Positions 18,125 through 25,003 of a DNA stretch of 64,000 nt are shown one piece after another. The stretch is from Saccharopolyspora gloriosae (GTDB lineage Bacteria > Actinomycetota > Actinomycetes > Mycobacteriales > Pseudonocardiaceae). The DNA is taken from positions 806,001 to 870,000 of the forward strand of contig NZ_CP059557.1 in assembly GCF_022828475.1 (NCBI RefSeq). Reading direction: 5' to 3'. The first letter of the stretch is position 1, and each line of letters opens with the position of its first letter. The notes beneath the pieces were generated by a model, which did not search any database, had not been told where the DNA came from, and saw only the letters and a program-made list of their open reading frames with translations. Position numbers and translations under genes: made by a program.

Positions 18125-18871
18125 TCACGCGATCTCGGAAACTTCGCCCTCCGGGCAGCAGGGGCACTCCACGGACCGTTCTTGATCTTTTGTGACTCGA
18201 CCGGATTTCAGCGAAACGATGCGATCGGAGTAGGCGACGGAGGTCGAATCGGCGGTGAAGAACACGACCGTCCGGCCGAATTCGGTGCAGCAGCGGCGCA
18301 AAAGCCGCAACAGGTGCCGGGCGGTGACCGCGTCGAGCGACTTCATCGGCTCGTCGGCGAGCACGATGTCGGGCTGTTGCACCAGAATCCGCGCCAACGC
18401 GATCCGGTGCCGCTCCGATGGGGACATCCGAGTCGGGCGTTGCGCCAGCAGGTCCCGCACCGCGAGAACGTCGAGCACCCTCTCCAGCAGCGCCGGATCG
18501 GGCCGGGTGCCGGAGACGTCGAACGGCAGCAGCACGTTGTCCAGCGCCGTGAGTTCGGGCAGCAGGTTGCTCTGCGGGAAGAGCATGCCGACGCGCTCGC
18601 GGCGGAACTCGGCCAGGTCGACCTCGCTGAGCGAGGCGAGGTCGGTGCCCTCGACGGACACGGTGCCGGACGTCGGCCGCTCCAGCCCCACCAGACAGCG
18701 CATCAGCACCGATTTGCCGGAGTTCGCCGCCCCGATCACCGTCGTGAACCGTCCCGGCACGATGCGCAGGTCCACCGCGTCCAAGGCCGTGATCTCTCGG
18801 CCTGGTCGACCGAAACGCTTGGTGACCCGCGAGGCGACCGCTCCGCCGCTCACCGGGATTCCTCCGGACAT
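18125..18871 (-). CDS. Orphan ABC-type ATPase with degenerate signature
   Basis: A 248-aa nucleotide-binding domain of the LolD/MacB type. Walker A is G-A-A-N-S-G-K-S (residues about 46-53), the Q-loop is F-P-Q-S-N, and Walker B is P-D-I-V-L-A-D-E-P followed by the D-loop S-L-D. The ABC signature, normally L-S-G-G-Q, reads M-S-P-S-E-R. The switch histidine is missing: the position reads F-F-T-A-D-S-T. The C-terminus carries C-P-C-C, which could bind a metal or be incidental. No permease or lipoprotein gene is adjacent. It could use a permease encoded elsewhere or have a non-transport role. The altered signature and switch suggest weak or absent ATP turnover. Confidence 0.82.
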   Translation of the reverse strand: MSGGIPVSGGAVASRVTKRFGRPGREITALDAVDLRIVPGRFTTVIGAANSGKSVLMRCLVGLERPTSGTVSVEGTDLASLSEVDLAEFRRERVGMLFPQSNLLPELTALDNVLLPFDVSGTRPDPALLERVLDVLAVRDLLAQRPTRMSPSERHRIALARILVQQPDIVLADEPMKSLDAVTARHLLRLLRRCCTEFGRTVVFFTADSTSVAYSDRIVSLKSGRVTKDQERSVECPCCPEGEVSEIA

Positions 18872-19634
18872 GTCGTCCTCCTCGCCGCTACGCCGGCCGC
18901 CGCTGCGGCCGGTCGTCTGACACGTTCACCCATCGCGGGTGCCGGGCGGATCAGCCCATCGGCCGGAAAGGTCTGCCACATCGGCGTACCAAGTGTGTGC
19001 TGTTCGTAGGACGCGCGAGCTGACCTGAAGTTGCTCGAACGCCCCTTTCCGGATCTTGCTCCGCGCGGTGGCGGGCGGCGAAAACCCGGCCGTGCCGAGG
19101 TTTTCGCGCACTGAGCACGAACGCCCGCGCCGTTGCGGCGGTGAGGGAGCCGGGCCGTCGGGGCGACGGCGTGCGCGGATCCGCATCCGCTGGATGGCCG
19201 AGGCCGAACGGTGTGGGCACCGACGCCGCGCTCATGATCGAGTGTGCTGCACGGGCCGCCCGTGCCCGGCACGCGCTCCACCCGCTCGATGCGCGCGCTA
19301 CCAGCGATTTCAGAAGGATTCGCTCGGTTCGAGCGAGTGTTCGCCACGGCGATGTCCTGAGAGTTCAACGGGAGTTGGTCCGATCGCACCCCGTTCTCGA
19401 CCTTCGGTCGACCGGGCGGGGAATCCGGCGACGGCCCGCGAGCGACACCGAGTCGCACCGCGCCGAAGCGTTGCATCGCGGCAGCGGGGAGGGGTTTCCG
19501 CGTCGTGGCGGCGATCCCGCGCTCGACCCGGAGATCTCCGAGGAGCCGCGCGGATCGTCTGCCTGCGCGCTTCGGCGAAAGTCCTGCCGATACCGGGGGC
19601 CGGCGGGGGACGGCGTTGGCCCGCGCCGGTGACC
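18872..19634. other. 763-bp interval without a convincing gene
   Basis: Open frames of 150-300 codons exist on both strands, but their translations are Arg/Pro/Gly-rich with no domain or family-like segment, and third-position GC bias does not support coding. Nothing repeated or structured was recognised apart from scattered short inverted repeats. Confidence 0.4.
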
Positions 19635-19991
19635 TCAGGCGGAAGCGGCGAGCCAGGCGGAGCGGCCTGCGTTCGTCGGCACCCAGCAGCCCTTGGTCTG
19701 GGCTGGGGGGTCCGCCTCCGGGTTTTCCAGCGCCAGCGCCGCTTCGATGACGTCGGTCGCCTGCCCGGTGGTCCGCCACAGGACGGTTTTCGGGAACAGC
19801 ACGTCCGGTTCGTCGCCGGGGATGCGGGCCGCGTCGGCGTCGTCCTCGCCGTAGAGCTGCACGATGTCGATCACGCCGTGGTGCACTCGGATGCCGACGA
19901 CGGCGATCAGGGTGCCGTTCGAGTCACGAGGGTGCGCGAAGTGGAAGTCGCGGGCGATGAGTGCCTGCAAGCCGTCCGTTATGTCTTTCAT
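19635..19991 (-). CDS. Hypothetical small protein near the XRE/DUF397 module (118 aa)
   Basis: A likely cytosolic alpha/beta protein of unknown function. Strand-like segments T-L-I-A-V-V-G-I-R-V and H-H-G-V-I-D-I-V-Q-L-Y-G-E are followed by a helix D-V-I-E-A-A-L-A-L. No signal peptide or known motif is visible. The ATG at 19991 is used; GGTGG a few bases upstream is a weak ribosome site. It lies 60 bp downstream of the DUF397 gene on the same strand, so it may be an extra member of the XRE/DUF397 cassette. The composition is that of a real gene, but I cannot assign a family. Confidence 0.65.
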   Translation of the reverse strand: MKDITDGLQALIARDFHFAHPRDSNGTLIAVVGIRVHHGVIDIVQLYGEDDADAARIPGDEPDVLFPKTVLWRTTGQATDVIEAALALENPEADPPAQTKGCWVPTNAGRSAWLAASA

Positions 19992-20050
19992 GACGCCACC
20001 GAAGGTCTATGCGCGAACGCTGGTCGAATGCTGGTGAGAGCGCTGACGGG

Positions 20051-20287
20051 TTAGACGATCAAGTCATCGAACTCGCCGTCCTTGGCTCCCGACAGGAAGG
20101 CCGCGATCTCGTCTCGGGTGTAGATGAGAGCGGGGCCGTCGGGGTAACGCGAGTTGCGGACGGCGATCTCCCCGTCCAGCAGGGAGGCCAGCTCCACGCA
20201 GTTGCCCACCGAACCGCTGTAGGCGCTCTTGCGCCAGGCGGCGTCGGCAAGGTGCCCCGCGGTCATTCCGTTTCGGATCTCCGGCAT
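20051..20287 (-). CDS. DUF397 domain protein
   Basis: A 78-aa DUF397 protein: W-R-K-S-A-Y-S-G-S-V-G-N-C-V-E-L-A is the family hallmark, followed by I-A-V-R-N-S-R-Y-P-D-G-P-A-L-I-Y-T and the closing helix D-E-I-A-A-F-L-S-G-A-K. The ATG at 20287 is chosen because the family usually begins shortly before W-R-K-S; GGAAAGG upstream is rather far (about 12 nt). DUF397 genes in actinomycetes typically pair with an XRE/DUF5753 regulator, as here (start 21425), and behave like the partner in a toxin-antitoxin-like or developmental regulatory pair. A palindrome 41 bp upstream is a candidate operator. Confidence 0.9.
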   Translation of the reverse strand: MPEIRNGMTAGHLADAAWRKSAYSGSVGNCVELASLLDGEIAVRNSRYPDGPALIYTRDEIAAFLSGAKDGEFDDLIV

Positions 20288-20327
20288 CGAAGGCCCAGCC
20301 TTTCCCCGACTTGCTTGCAACGACCAA

Positions 20328-20392
20328 ATGCACGTGCATGCGGCCGTGCAGGGACCGTATCACTGAACGTTGAAATCATGAATGCACGTGCA
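20328..20392. promoter_or_regulatory. Two TGCACGTGCA palindromes upstream of the DUF397 gene
   Basis: A perfect 12-bp palindrome ATGCACGTGCAT occupies 20328-20339, and the 10-bp palindrome TGCACGTGCA recurs at 20383-20392, 54 bp further upstream, in the 259-bp gap between the DUF397 gene and the XRE gene. Repeated identical palindromes before a regulator-linked gene suggest binding sites, plausibly for the neighbouring XRE protein. No footprint is known to me. Confidence 0.5.
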
Positions 20393-20546
20393 GGCGCACG
20401 GGAGCGAGGGTCGGTGACGGTGCGCACAGATTCGACCACGCAGCGTCGAAGCTCTGCAGCGCCAATCGCAGATTAATCCTGCTTACGGCTGTGTGCACGA
20501 TCCGCCATCGGCGCCGGGCGCGTAACAGCCCAGGCGATAATGTGAC

Positions 20547-21425
20547 CTAACTCTCTTTGTAGAGAGCCTTGCGGGCGGCTTGCAGGGTCTTCCGGGTCGC
20601 CTCGGGGGTCTGTGCATCGACCGCGAGCCGGTGACTCACCTTGCTGTACAACTCGACGTCCTCCGGCTTGTCCAAGTACAGCGCACCGGAGAGGTGTTCG
20701 AGGTAGACGATGTCCGGGATCTCCTGCTCGGCGAACCGCAGGATGGTGAACGCGCCCTCGGCCCCGGACCGGCCCAAATCGAGCGGCAGTACTTGCAACG
20801 AGATCGTCGGCAGCTTGATCACCTCGAGCAGGTGGTCGATCTGCTCGCGCAGCACGTCCACGCCGCCGATCGGCCGGTGCAGCACCGACTCGTCGATGAC
20901 CGCCCAGAGCCGCGGCGCGTTCGGCTGGGTGAACAGCCGCTGGCGATGCATCCGCAGCCGGACGCGGCGCTCCACCTCGTCCTCGACGGCCTCCGGCCTG
21001 CCCTGGCTGGAGATCGCCCGCGCGTAGGTCTCGGTCTGCAGCAGGCCGGGCACGAACTGGATCTCGTACGTCTGGATCCGGGAGGCGGATTCCTCCAGTC
21101 CCACGTAGTCCTGGAACCACGACGGGACGAGGTCGCTGTAGCGGTGCCACCAGCCGGGCTGGTTGGACTGCCGGACGAGTTCGAGGAAGGAGCCGCGCTC
21201 GGACTCGTCGGTGACGCCGTAGAGGGTCAGCAGGTCGGCGACATCGCGTTCCTTGAAGCCGACCCGCCCGAGCTCCAGCCGGCTGATCTTGGAGCCGGAG
21301 CCGCGGATCTCGTATCCGGCGTCCTCGCGGGAGATTCCGCTGGCTTCGCGCAACCGACGCAGCTGGCTACCCAGAACCAGGCGACGAGCGGTGGGGCCGC
21401 CACTCGCGGCACCATCCGTGGTCAC
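20547..21425 (-). CDS. XRE-family regulator with DUF5753 domain
   Basis: A 292-aa protein with an N-terminal helix-turn-helix of XRE type (residues 18-75: L-G-S-Q-L-R-R-L-R-E-A-S-G, then G-S-G-S-K-I-S-R-L-E-L-G-R) and a C-terminal DUF5753 domain (E-I-Q-F-V-P-G-L-L-Q-T-E-T-Y-A-R-A, later V-L-P-L-D-L-G-R-S-G). GGGAGG lies 7 nt before the GTG start at 21425. Such genes are abundant in Streptomyces and Pseudonocardiaceae, next to DUF397 genes, and resemble the WhiJ group. It probably controls the downstream DUF397 gene, perhaps in response to a ligand bound by DUF5753. Confidence 0.93.
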   Translation of the reverse strand: MTTDGAASGGPTARRLVLGSQLRRLREASGISREDAGYEIRGSGSKISRLELGRVGFKERDVADLLTLYGVTDESERGSFLELVRQSNQPGWWHRYSDLVPSWFQDYVGLEESASRIQTYEIQFVPGLLQTETYARAISSQGRPEAVEDEVERRVRLRMHRQRLFTQPNAPRLWAVIDESVLHRPIGGVDVLREQIDHLLEVIKLPTISLQVLPLDLGRSGAEGAFTILRFAEQEIPDIVYLEHLSGALYLDKPEDVELYSKVSHRLAVDAQTPEATRKTLQAARKALYKES

Positions 21426-21678
21426 GTCCAGACCTCCCGCATTCCATACGGTCGTTTCGACACAACGTCATGACTCAGGTACGCACCGTTGCCCGACGTG
21501 GCAGTCTAGCTCATCACACTGCACTACCTACGAAAGTTGTGAGCCGTTCCAACCGGTCGCGCACGCCATGATCAACGTCTTGCCGAATCCCCAGTTACTG
21601 CAATGTGGGGAAGTCTCCCCGTAGAGCCTCGGCGAACGCAACGTCGGTTCGTCGGTGCCGATCGTTACGCTCGTGCTC

Positions 21679-22479
21679 GTGTTCACCGTCTCGACCGTCA
21701 ACGTCAACGGATTGCGCGCCGCCGCGAAAAAGGGCTTCATCGAGTGGCTGGCCGGAACCGAAGCCGACGTCATCTGCATGCAGGAGACCCGCGCCGAACC
21801 GGAGCAGCTCAGCGCCGCCGTCCGCGAGCCCGAAGGCTGGTATCCGCTGCTCGCGCCCAGCTCGGCGAAGGGGCGCAGCGGTGTCGCGCTGTACTCCCGC
21901 GCGGAACCGGCGGCCTCCCGGATCGGCTTCGGCAGCGCCGAATTCGACGACAGCGGGCGCTACGCCGAGATCGAGCTCCCCGGTGTGGTCGTCGCCAGCC
22001 TCTACCTGCCCAGCGGCGAGGTCGGCACGGAACGCCAGGACGAGAAGGAACGGTTCATGGCGGAATTCCTGCCCTACCTCGAATCCTTGCGCGCCCGCGC
22101 GAGCGAGGCGGGGAAAGAGGTCCTCGTCTGCGGGGATTGGAACATCGCGCACCGCGAGATCGACCTGAAGAACTGGAAGGCCAACCAGAAGTCCGCGGGT
22201 TTCCTGCCCGAGGAACGGGAATGGATGAGCCGCGTCTTCGACGAACTCGGTTACGTCGACGTCTTCCGCGCCCGCAATCCCGAAGGCCCCGGCCCGTATT
22301 CGTGGTGGTCCTACCGCGGCAAGGCTTTCGACAACGACTCGGGCTGGCGGATCGATCTCATCGCCGGTTCGCCCGACCTGGCGAGCCGCTGCAAGGACGC
22401 CTACGTGGAGAAGGCCCCGAGCTATGACAAGCGCTGGTCCGACCACGCCCCGGTGACGGCGGTCTTCGACGTGGTGTGA
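21679..22479 (+). CDS. xth: Exodeoxyribonuclease III / AP endonuclease
   Basis: A 266-aa XthA-family enzyme that removes 3' blocks and cuts at abasic sites in base-excision repair. Catalytic residues are in place: V-N-G-L-R-A (N), M-Q-E-T-R (E), G-D-W-N-I-A-H (D and N), W-R-I-D-L-I and S-D-H-A-P-V (D-H). The start is placed at GTG 21679 because the family opens with F-T-V-S-T-V-N-V-N and because TACGCT lies 7 nt upstream, a -10-like hexamer suggesting a leaderless message; two earlier GTGs are in frame. A C-terminal fragment of a second exonuclease III gene lies 0.8 kb downstream, on the far side of an alpha/beta hydrolase. Confidence 0.93.
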   Translation: MFTVSTVNVNGLRAAAKKGFIEWLAGTEADVICMQETRAEPEQLSAAVREPEGWYPLLAPSSAKGRSGVALYSRAEPAASRIGFGSAEFDDSGRYAEIELPGVVVASLYLPSGEVGTERQDEKERFMAEFLPYLESLRARASEAGKEVLVCGDWNIAHREIDLKNWKANQKSAGFLPEEREWMSRVFDELGYVDVFRARNPEGPGPYSWWSYRGKAFDNDSGWRIDLIAGSPDLASRCKDAYVEKAPSYDKRWSDHAPVTAVFDVV

Positions 22480-22583
22480 CGTCTCGATCTCCGACGCGGA
22501 TCTCGCAACCGTCGCTCTTCGGACGACCGGCCTGTCGGTCGGCGGTGCCAGAATGCCGCGGACCGCGTTGGAGGGACTCCGCC

Positions 22584-23270
22584 ATGACCGTTTACTTGCT
22601 CGTGCCCGGCGCCAACCATGGCGGTTGGTGGTACGCCCCGCTGGTCGAAGCGCTGGAGGGAGCGGGGCACACCGCTGTTGCGGTCACGCCACATGGTCTG
22701 GACCCTGACGCCGAGCTGCCGCGAAGGGTGATCACCTTGGATGACCACGTGGCCCAGGCGGTCGAGGCGTTGCGAGCTGTGCCCGTTGAGGCAACAGCGG
22801 AGCAGGGCAGGGACGCGGTTCTCGTCGGCCACAGCTATGGCGGCAGCATCATCAGCGGTGTCGCCGATGCCGAGCCCGATCGAATCCGAGCGCTCGTGTA
22901 TCTCGATGCGCTGGTGCCCGAGGACGGTGACTCATGTTGGTCCATGACCAACGATGAGGAGCACGCCTGGTACATCAGCGAGTCGGCTCGCACCGGAGCC
23001 TTTGTCGACCCGCTTCCCTTCTTCGATGAGCGGGCTCGTCCGCATCCGCTGGCCACCTTGATGCAGGCCTCCAAGCTGACGGGAGCGTGGCGACGGGTAC
23101 CGGTGAAGCACTACGTCGAGGCGACGGACTGGCCGGGGCCATCACCGATGGCCGCCATGACGGCTCGGGCGCGCGCCGACGAGGAGTTCACCGTGCACTC
23201 CTGGGAAACCACGCACAACGTCATGGCGGAAGGCCCCGACCGCGTACTGGCTCTCATCGCGAATCTCTGA
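22584..23270 (+). CDS. Alpha/beta-fold hydrolase
   Basis: A 228-aa hydrolase or esterase of the compact EstC/MenH-like group. The N-terminus L-V-P-G-A-N-H-G-G-W-W forms the oxyanion loop, G-H-S-Y-G-G-S near residue 92 is the nucleophile elbow (Ser), an acid is expected in the central region, and T-T-H-N-V-M close to the C-terminus supplies the histidine. GGAGGGACT is well placed before the ATG at 22584. No signal peptide is visible. The substrate is unknown. By eye the GC content is lower than in the flanking genes, and it lies between an intact xth gene and a stranded xth 3' fragment, which suggests insertion or rearrangement. Confidence 0.88.
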   Translation: MTVYLLVPGANHGGWWYAPLVEALEGAGHTAVAVTPHGLDPDAELPRRVITLDDHVAQAVEALRAVPVEATAEQGRDAVLVGHSYGGSIISGVADAEPDRIRALVYLDALVPEDGDSCWSMTNDEEHAWYISESARTGAFVDPLPFFDERARPHPLATLMQASKLTGAWRRVPVKHYVEATDWPGPSPMAAMTARARADEEFTVHSWETTHNVMAEGPDRVLALIANL

Positions 23271-23303
23271 CGCCCGCCGGCGATGGGGCTTTCGACAGCC
23301 TCA

Positions 23304-23441
23304 GTCGACTGGCGGATCGACTACCAGGTGGCGACGCCCGGCCTGGTCGAGCACGCCGTCGACGCCTGGGTCGAACGAGCGCTCTCCTCCGGCAAGCGCT
23401 GGCGCGACCACGCCCCGGTCACGGTGTCGTTCGACCTGTGA
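23304..23441 (+). pseudogene. C-terminal fragment of a second exonuclease III gene
   Basis: This stretch translates as D-W-R-I-D-Y-Q-V-A-T-P-G-L, and further on R-W-R-D-H-A-P-V-T-V-S-F-D-L then stop. It is the last 45 or so residues of an exonuclease III, including the catalytic D-H pair, and aligns with W-R-I-D-L-I to D-H-A-P-V-T-A-V-F-D at the end of the intact xth gene at 21679. There is no start codon or N-terminal part. The fragment looks closer to the usual family consensus (R-I-D-Y-Q) than the intact gene does. It begins 33 bp after the alpha/beta hydrolase stop codon. Confidence 0.8.
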
Positions 23442-23601
23442 TCGTCCGGTTGCGGGCGCAAGCATGGGCCGGTGGCGGGGTTCATGGATTCGTCGGGTGC
23501 TCGTCGCGAGTTCGGCGCGGGGTGATGGGCGGCCGAGCGAATATCCGTGGGTTCGGGAAATTCGGTTGCCGTTGAAGTGGGTTCGCGGCGAGGATCACCT
23601 C

Positions 23602-24147
23602 ATGACCAAGCCTCGGCATCGGGCGGATTTGTTCTTGGATCCGGCGGTGGATCCGCGGGAGAACGGTGCGCCGGTGGGGGATGAGCGGGCGACGCTCGTC
23701 GAGTTCCTGCGGTATCAGCGGTTGACCTTGCGGATCAAGTGCGAGGGGCTCGATGCCGAGCAGCTCGCTCGCCGGGCGGTGGAGCCGTCGACGATGTCGC
23801 TGCTCGGGCTGGTGCGTCACCTCGCCGACGTGGAGCGCGTCTGGTTCCGTCGACGGTTCGCCGGTCAGGACGTGCCCACGCGCTACCAGACCGCGGACGA
23901 ACCCGACGGCGACTTCGACGGTGCCGTGGCCGATCAAGCGGTCGCGGACGAAGCGTTCGCGGCTTGGCGGGAGGAGATCGCCTTCGCCGAGCGTTTCGCG
24001 GCCGATACCGAACTCGACTTCGTCGGGCATGACGGGAGCGTGCGATCGCTGCGCGAGCTCCTGGTGCACATGATCGAGGAGTACGCCCGGCACAACGGCC
24101 ACGCCGACCTGCTGCGCGAACGGATCGACGGGCGCATCGGCGAGTAG
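23602..24147 (+). CDS. DinB-like (DUF664) protein
   Basis: A 181-aa four-helix protein of the DinB/YfiT superfamily (DUF664 group). After a short N-terminus, E-F-L-R-Y-Q-R-L-T-L opens helix 1. G-L-V-R-H-L-A-D-V-E with the following W-F gives the first metal-ligand histidine, and L-L-V-H-M-I-E-E-Y-A-R-H-N-G-H-A-D-L-L-R-E gives the remaining ligands in the H-x3-E-x-x-R-H-x-G-H-A-D pattern. The start is the ATG at 23602; GAGGATCACC provides a modest ribosome site. Members often act as metal-dependent thiol transferases (for example with mycothiol or bacillithiol), but the activity of DUF664 proteins is not settled. Confidence 0.87.
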   Translation: MTKPRHRADLFLDPAVDPRENGAPVGDERATLVEFLRYQRLTLRIKCEGLDAEQLARRAVEPSTMSLLGLVRHLADVERVWFRRRFAGQDVPTRYQTADEPDGDFDGAVADQAVADEAFAAWREEIAFAERFAADTELDFVGHDGSVRSLRELLVHMIEEYARHNGHADLLRERIDGRIGE

Positions 24148-24239
24148 CGCGGACGATGTTGACCGCAGCGGCGCGCGCTGACGGGCGACGAGGACCGCGC
24201 GGGTGGTTGATCGGACTTCGGCGATGTCAACCTGGACCG

Positions 24240-24896
24240 GTGGACTTCGAAGATGAACTGATCGCGCAACGCAACCCGCTGCCCGATGCCGTCGGTGGCA
24301 GGTTGCGGGAGCAGCTCGTGTTCCTGGCCGAGGTGGACAAGCTCAAGACCGTGCTGCGGCGGTCGCCGCTGGCCGCCGCCGATCGGCGGGAGAACGACGC
24401 CGAGCACTCCTGGCACCTGGCGTTGATGGTGGCGGTGCTGGCCGAGCACTCCGACGAGGTGATCGATGTCGGCCGCACCGTCCAGCTCGTTGTGGTGCAC
24501 GACCTGGTCGAGATCTACGCCGGTGACACGCCGCTCTACGACGACGAAGGCCGGGAAAGCCAGCAACAGCGGGAGATCGCGGCCGCGGACCGCTTGTTCG
24601 GGCTGCTGCCCGACGACCAGGAGCGGTACTTCCGCGAACTGTGGGACGAGTTCGAGGCGCGGCGTTCACCGGAGGCGCGATTCGCCAAGGCGATGGACCG
24701 GGTGCAGCCGCTGCTGCTGAACTGGCTCGCCGGCGGCGGGACGTGGCGCACCCCCGGCGTCACCGCGGACACGGTCCGGGAACGCAAGGCCGTGATCGGC
24801 GAGGCGTCCGATCCACTGTGGACGGCAGCGCGGTCCCTGATCGACGAAGGCGAACGGCGCGGCTGGGTGGCGCCGGGAGAGGAACGGCCGGACTGA
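24240..24896 (+). CDS. HD-domain hydrolase (YfbR/HDDC2-like)
   Basis: A metal-dependent phosphohydrolase of about 218 aa. The HD motifs are intact: E-N-D-A-E-H-S-W-H (first His), V-V-V-H-D-L-V-E-I-Y-A-G-D-T (H-D pair) and a later aspartate in F-A-K-A-M-D-R-V-Q. The pattern and length match the YfbR/HDDC2 group of 5'-deoxynucleotidases. The GTG at 24240 (V-D-F-E-D-E-L) is my preferred start; the frame stays open upstream and no strong ribosome site decides it. A deoxynucleoside monophosphatase role would fit the nucleotide-salvage genes further downstream, but they are 14 kb away, so this is weak context. Confidence 0.85.
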   Translation: MDFEDELIAQRNPLPDAVGGRLREQLVFLAEVDKLKTVLRRSPLAAADRRENDAEHSWHLALMVAVLAEHSDEVIDVGRTVQLVVVHDLVEIYAGDTPLYDDEGRESQQQREIAAADRLFGLLPDDQERYFRELWDEFEARRSPEARFAKAMDRVQPLLLNWLAGGGTWRTPGVTADTVRERKAVIGEASDPLWTAARSLIDEGERRGWVAPGEERPD

Positions 24897-24962
24897 GGCC
24901 GATCGGTCGGTGATTCCGGCGGTCGATGGTACGGCGAATTCGCCCGCTCGACGGGCGGGACC

Positions 24963-24998
24963 GCGCCGGTGCGCCCTCCGCAGCAGGCGCACCGGCGC
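24963..24998. terminator. Hairpin between convergent HD and subtilase genes
   Basis: A 13-bp perfect inverted repeat, GCGCCGGTGCGCC (24963-24975) and its complement (24986-24998), with a 10-nt loop, lies just before the 3' end of the leftward subtilase gene and 67 bp after the HD gene. It can act in both directions. There is no T-tract. Confidence 0.7.
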
Positions 24999-25003
24999 CC
25001 GGA

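Noticed and set aside
18850-19779. 309-codon minus-strand frame in the gap between the ABC ATPase and the small hypothetical gene
   Set aside because: Arg/Pro/Ser-rich composition, overlaps two better-supported genes and shows no recognisable segment.
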